Shown in pieces: positions 60,186-64,000 of a stretch of DNA of 64,000 nucleotides. A program made the translations under genes and the position numbers. The stretch is from Ferruginibacter lapsinanis (lineage in GTDB: Bacteria > Bacteroidota > Bacteroidia > Chitinophagales > Chitinophagaceae), in assembly GCF_020783315.1 (NCBI RefSeq), contig NZ_CP086063.1:372001-436000 (forward strand). The letters are read 5' to 3'. How positions within the stretch are numbered: the stretch's first letter is position 1; each line of letters starts with the position of its first letter. The notes under the pieces are model-generated. The model saw nothing but the letters and a program-made list of their open reading frames with translations, was not told the origin of the DNA and ran no database searches.

Positions 60186-62114
60186 TTATTGATCTGTATG
60201 AATAATCAGATTCTCAGGAATCAATAATTTTTTACCCTCATTTATTTTAATAATTGAACCGGCACCGATATGCTGCGTTTTATTTAACACACATGCTCCA
60301 TTTTCAATATGGTCAATTATAATTTTTTCACCTGCAGATAAAGTGTCAGGAGGAATATTGTTGTTGTTCCAATTCTCTGTCACATCCCAATTGCCGTTTC
60401 CTGTAAAGGTATAGATAGTACAAGGTTCTGTGTAATTAACCACGAAAGAGTCCAGATAAAAACTTGTATCTGAAGCGATATTCATTTGTATACGATACTG
60501 TACAGTTGAAGGAGTATCCAGTAAGGACAAGTCATCCGAAAAAGAAAAATTTTTAACAGCAAACCCTCCTTCATTATTTTTTATAGCTACAGGTAAATAC
60601 GCCGGATCTGCAGGCAATTTTCTCTCCACAATAAAATTCATATCAGCTGCACATTTAGCAGACCAGCTAATATTCAAATTACATTTACTCAGCACAGCAT
60701 TTTTTATACACAGTCGTTTTATCAAATCAACAAACGCTTTTTTGGCATCCGGTATCCCATACCCAACTCTATCATTCGGAGTAAGGTAATTATTAGACGA
60801 TCTTCTCAATGCATCAATAACAGTCATATTATTAACTTCCGGAAATGCCTGCCATAAACATGTGGCAATGCCTGCCAAGATAGGTGTCGCAAAAGATGTT
60901 CCATTACCCAATGTTGGTTGCCCGGTATTGGCATTCACAACAGTGGCATTCAACCCTAGTGCCGCTACATCCGGTTTTATTTGTCCATCACTACTAGGAC
61001 CATAACTGCTAAAATCAACCACCTGTCCGTATACATTTACAGCACCTACTGCTAAACAACTATCAGCATCTGCGGGTGTTGTTAAGTAATGCCATGCCTC
61101 ATTTCCACTATTGCCTACAGCACATAAGACGAGTATTCCTTTTTGCGCTGCATAATCTACTGCCCGGGCAGCGATCGTTATATCACCATTCATATCACTA
61201 TATGTGTGATCAAAAAGACCATAGCTAAATGTTGTATACCCTAATGAAGTTGAGATTAGATTTATACCTGCACTATCCGCCCGTTCCGCTCCATTTGCCC
61301 AATTCAACTCTTCAATAACAGTTTCGCTATTATTATCCTCGGTAATGTATAAATAATATGACGATTTAGGGGCAGTACCAACAAATTTCCCGGGCATATT
61401 AGCCGCTATCGTACTAAAGCACTCTACACCATGAGAGGCATCTTCATTGATACTGGTATCATTGGCTACAAAATCCCAGGTGCTGATAATTTGATTATTA
61501 TTTCTTACGCTATCGAAAGTAGACAAGGTTTTATAATGATAGAATCCAACATCAAAAATACCGACTAACATCTGCTCTCCTCTGAAACCATGATTATGCA
61601 AAAATTCACCGTTATTTAAATGTATCTGCGTATACGACTGACCGTAATTATAATAATTATTAACACCCTGCACTGCTAAAGGAATATTCTGAGAGACACC
61701 CGCAGGCAAACTCAATTTTTTATTTACAATAATGTTGTTTTTTTGAGGTCTGGCCGCAACAGGATCAAATGCAACCACAAAAGGAAAAGAATTTATTTTG
61801 GCCAACGCCGCCGCATCTGTTGTTTGGATACAGATCATATTCAGCCACTTACTACTATTCAGCAATCTAACGTTACCGGATAACCGAATACTATCAATAT
61901 AATCAGGAGCTATCGGCAGGTCAGTTGAATCGACAGGTATATTGTATAAAATTCTTCTATCTATAGAGCGTTGGGAGAGAAACTGGGATGGGTTGTTAAT
62001 TGAATACGGGTTATTTCCCTTGTCTTTAAACTGAATAATATAACGACTGTATTGAGCAAAAGCACTTGCCACAATCAAAAATAACAGTAAAAAAGAAAGC
62101 AAAAATTTCTTCAT
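60186..62114 (-). CDS. Subtilisin-like serine protease (S8), exported
   Basis: This 642-residue protein starts at the ATG at 62114 (a TTG at 62141 adds an unsupported leader). A signal peptide covers residues 1-21 (MKKFLLSFLLLFLIVASAFA). The triad is Asp188 in VGIFDVGFYHY, His228 in SHGVECFSTIA and Ser407 in GNGTSFATPILAG; the oxyanion Asn lies in LCAVGNSGNEAWH (about 330). The propeptide is about residues 22-150. The C-terminal 80 residues are beta-rich (NGNWDVTENWNNNNIPPD) without an obvious T9SS type A motif, so export may rely on another tail type or remain periplasmic. The lipoprotein gene lies 54 bases upstream, in the same direction. Confidence 0.9.
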   Translation of the reverse strand: MKKFLLSFLLLFLIVASAFAQYSRYIIQFKDKGNNPYSINNPSQFLSQRSIDRRILYNIPVDSTDLPIAPDYIDSIRLSGNVRLLNSSKWLNMICIQTTDAAALAKINSFPFVVAFDPVAARPQKNNIIVNKKLSLPAGVSQNIPLAVQGVNNYYNYGQSYTQIHLNNGEFLHNHGFRGEQMLVGIFDVGFYHYKTLSTFDSVRNNNQIISTWDFVANDTSINEDASHGVECFSTIAANMPGKFVGTAPKSSYYLYITEDNNSETVIEELNWANGAERADSAGINLISTSLGYTTFSYGLFDHTYSDMNGDITIAARAVDYAAQKGILVLCAVGNSGNEAWHYLTTPADADSCLAVGAVNVYGQVVDFSSYGPSSDGQIKPDVAALGLNATVVNANTGQPTLGNGTSFATPILAGIATCLWQAFPEVNNMTVIDALRRSSNNYLTPNDRVGYGIPDAKKAFVDLIKRLCIKNAVLSKCNLNISWSAKCAADMNFIVERKLPADPAYLPVAIKNNEGGFAVKNFSFSDDLSLLDTPSTVQYRIQMNIASDTSFYLDSFVVNYTEPCTIYTFTGNGNWDVTENWNNNNIPPDTLSAGEKIIIDHIENGACVLNKTQHIGAGSIIKINEGKKLLIPENLIIHTDQ

Positions 62115-62168
62115 CGTATTTAATAAAACAGTCAATAACAACTATTTGAACATGAAGAAGAATACAGC

Positions 62169-62906
62169 TTAGTTATGATCGATCATTGTGAGTGTTATTC
62201 CATAACCTAATGCATAGCCAGTACCGCCTATAGTAGTTGGAGGCTGATATTCTCTGTGTAAAAAATTTTTGTATACCAGCCCTATATTCTTAGCATATTT
62301 TTCTACCCCTATGTTCAATTCGCTATAGCTAAGTACATTTGAGGGATCTCCTACTATTTCGTTTCGTTGATTTACGGTAATAGTGCTATCCAATGTGATA
62401 GCTCCCAGTGTAAGCGGTTCATTAATATTCTCGTAGGTGTACTCCCAATCATCCAAATATTTAACTTCAGAATCTGCAGAATAAGTATCTATAAAAACAT
62501 TGCCTTTCCATGAAAAATCACTTCTTATAGGCTGCTTTAGTTTTATGAAACGCATATTGTTTTCAACAAATTCAAGAGATGAGGTGGTGTTGACCATCAA
62601 AAATGAATTATCAGGTTGCCAACTGTCGGCAGCAGTTTTTCTTATATATCGAAAAACACGGTATGCCGGTCTGTTTAAATTATCTGTAATGGCTGCATCA
62701 ACCTGGAATTTTACCTGATACTTAATAACAGTATCTTTCGTACCAAAGTTGATAAATTTAGTAGAGTCGAGATTATAAACAATGTACTTCCCTACTATAG
62801 TAGGATTATATTCATTTAAATCAGCTGAGCTAAACGTATCGGTTTTAGTGCAACTGCTAAAAAAAACTGTTGTTACAATGCCAATTAAAAAAAAGTATTT
62901 CTTCAT
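62169..62906 (-). CDS. Lipoprotein of unknown function
   Basis: This 245-residue protein has a lipoprotein signal (MKKYFFLIGIVTTVFFSSCT, lipid on Cys19). The rest is beta-strand-rich (GKYIVYNLDSTKFINFG, AYRVFRYIRKTAADSWQ, WEYTYENINEPLTLGA) with a C-terminal YKNFLHREYQPPTTIGG, typical of small Bacteroidota surface lipoproteins that have a single hydrophobic-pocket fold. I do not recognise a named family. It precedes the S8 protease by 54 bases, and mnmA ends 20 bases upstream, so the three may be one transcript. Confidence 0.7.
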   Translation of the reverse strand: MKKYFFLIGIVTTVFFSSCTKTDTFSSADLNEYNPTIVGKYIVYNLDSTKFINFGTKDTVIKYQVKFQVDAAITDNLNRPAYRVFRYIRKTAADSWQPDNSFLMVNTTSSLEFVENNMRFIKLKQPIRSDFSWKGNVFIDTYSADSEVKYLDDWEYTYENINEPLTLGAITLDSTITVNQRNEIVGDPSNVLSYSELNIGVEKYAKNIGLVYKNFLHREYQPPTTIGGTGYALGYGITLTMIDHN

Positions 62907-62926
62907 AAAAAGGAAAGATACATATT

Positions 62927-64000
62927 TTACCCTAAATGCTGCTCTACCCGTTGAATAATTCCGCCACCGATAACATCATCGCCTTCATAAAAAACAGCAC
63001 TCTGTCCGGGTGCGATTCCTTTTACATCTTCATAAAAACGTACACTAACGCCATTGGGTGTTGCAAATAAATTACTAAGTGCTCCTTTGTCTTTATATCG
63101 TATTTTAGTTAATACTTCCATTCCATCGGATATGCCATCATATTTTATCCAGTTAATTTTGGCAACCTTCATTTCACTTCCTTTCAGGTCTTCTTCTTCA
63201 CCCAAAACCACAGTGTTTGTATCAGGGTCAATCGCTGTTACAAAAGCGGGTTTCCCCAATGCTATGTCCAGGCCTTTACGTTGACCAATTGTATAAAAAG
63301 GATATCCTTTGTGTTTACCCAGGATATTCCCTTTAGTATCAACAAAATTTCCGCCATCTACTCTTTCTTCTAATCCTTCTACACGACGTTTTAAAAATCC
63401 ACGATAATCATTATCAGGAACAAAACAGATCTCATAGCTCTCATTTTTTTTAGCCAGTTCCGGATAACCGAAATCATGTGCCATTTGACGGATAGCTGTT
63501 TTATGATAAGTACCCAATGGCAATAACGTACGACTTAACAGATCTTGTTGCAAGCCCCAAAGTACATAGCTCTGATCCTTGGTTTCGTCTATGCCTTTAC
63601 GGATAAAATATCTTCCATTATTATGTTGATGTATTTGTGCATAGTGGCCTGTTGCAATAAAATCGCAACCTAAGGCGTCGGCTCTTTTGAGCAGTGCTCT
63701 CCACTTGATGTGCGTATTGCACATTACACAAGGATTAGGAGTACGGCCTGCCAGATATTCTTCTACAAAATTATCAATCACAAAATCTCCGAACTCATCT
63801 CTTATATCTAAAATATAGTGAGGAAACCCATGCTCAACAGCTGCGGCTCTTGCATCATTAAATGAATCAATATTACAGCAGCCTGTTTCTTTATTACTCT
63901 TTGTGCCACCGCTGCTTGCATAATCCCAGGTTTTCATGGTAATGCCTACAACCTCATACCCTTCTTTATGCAACATGAGAGCTGCTACAGTACTATCAAT
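62927..64000 (-). CDS. mnmA: tRNA 2-thiouridylase MnmA, N-terminus cut by window edge
   Basis: The frame is open to base 64000 and the visible part starts IDSTVAALMLHKEGYEV, the second half of the ATP-pyrophosphatase P-loop (S/G-G-G-(V/I)-D-S-(T/S)), so only about ten residues are missing. The catalytic Cys is in NPCVMCNTHIKW (about residue 95), with HYAQI and the second Cys in YEICFVPDNDYRGFLKR (about 190). C-terminal beta domains follow (VKGIAPGQSAVFYEGDDVIG). The enzyme 2-thiolates U34 of tRNA-Glu, -Gln and -Lys. It is co-directional with the lipoprotein and S8 protease downstream. Confidence 0.95.
   Translation of the reverse strand: MDSTVAALMLHKEGYEVVGITMKTWDYASSGGTKSNKETGCCNIDSFNDARAAAVEHGFPHYILDIRDEFGDFVIDNFVEEYLAGRTPNPCVMCNTHIKWRALLKRADALGCDFIATGHYAQIHQHNNGRYFIRKGIDETKDQSYVLWGLQQDLLSRTLLPLGTYHKTAIRQMAHDFGYPELAKKNESYEICFVPDNDYRGFLKRRVEGLEERVDGGNFVDTKGNILGKHKGYPFYTIGQRKGLDIALGKPAFVTAIDPDTNTVVLGEEEDLKGSEMKVAKINWIKYDGISDGMEVLTKIRYKDKGALSNLFATPNGVSVRFYEDVKGIAPGQSAVFYEGDDVIGGGIIQRVEQHLG

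Overview
The window is from a Bacteroidota chromosome, most likely family Chitinophagaceae. Several lines point that way: low GC with long A/T-rich gaps; at least five large secreted proteins that end in type IX secretion (T9SS) type A sorting domains; promoters of the Bacteroidota form TAnnTTTG placed a few bases before start codons; few Shine-Dalgarno sites; and Bacteroidota-typical proteins such as a DUF6089-like barrel, a short AMP nucleosidase, an Hsp15-like S4 protein and group III truncated hemoglobin. The family-level placement is inference. I see no phage, insertion sequence, CRISPR array or rRNA operon.

Layout. 1-10 kb: the start of a secreted protein, a DPP4 peptidase, an S4 RNA-binding protein, trmD, a tRNA-Glu, a secreted esterase, a Pr6Pr-type membrane protein and a large T9SS metalloprotease. 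10-17.6 kb: ccmB-ccmC-ccmD-like haem export genes, glutamate dehydrogenase, an orphan HSDR_N nuclease-like protein, AMP nucleosidase, a malate/lactate dehydrogenase and aspartate kinase. 17.7-31.9 kb: a T9SS protein with tectonin-like repeats, 3-hydroxyacyl-CoA and acyl-CoA dehydrogenases, pyrF, a 21-bp tandem repeat array, mrp, a CarboxypepD_reg protein, aroK, a DUF423 protein, ftsK and a TPR protein with a DnaJ-like zinc finger. 32-45.6 kb: a T9SS adhesin-like protein followed after 4 bases by a SecA-fragment-like protein, then uvrA, an outer-membrane barrel, a rarA / L,D-transpeptidase-like / truncated hemoglobin / elaA cluster, and aspS. 45.6-64 kb: a cytochrome c lipoprotein, a small membrane protein, a T9SS endonuclease I, rpsT, a PqiA-like protein, sucA and sucB separated by two secreted-protein genes on the opposite strand, an RNA cytosine methylase, a subtilisin-like protease, a lipoprotein and the 5'-truncated mnmA.

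Most of the window is housekeeping metabolism and information processing mixed with an exported degradative and surface layer: DPP4, metalloprotease, S8 protease, nuclease, esterase and repeat adhesins. This suits a heterotroph that digests proteins and nucleic acids outside the cell, takes up the products and oxidises amino acids through glutamate dehydrogenase and the 2-oxoglutarate dehydrogenase complex.

The items that best repay a second look are the SecA-derived mini-protein behind a T9SS adhesin (32136-36123), the pair of secreted genes with dockerin-like and beta-sandwich features lying between sucA and sucB (54598-57428), the 21-bp repeat array with two candidate small proteins (24402-24982), and several uncatalogued palindromic intergenic elements.
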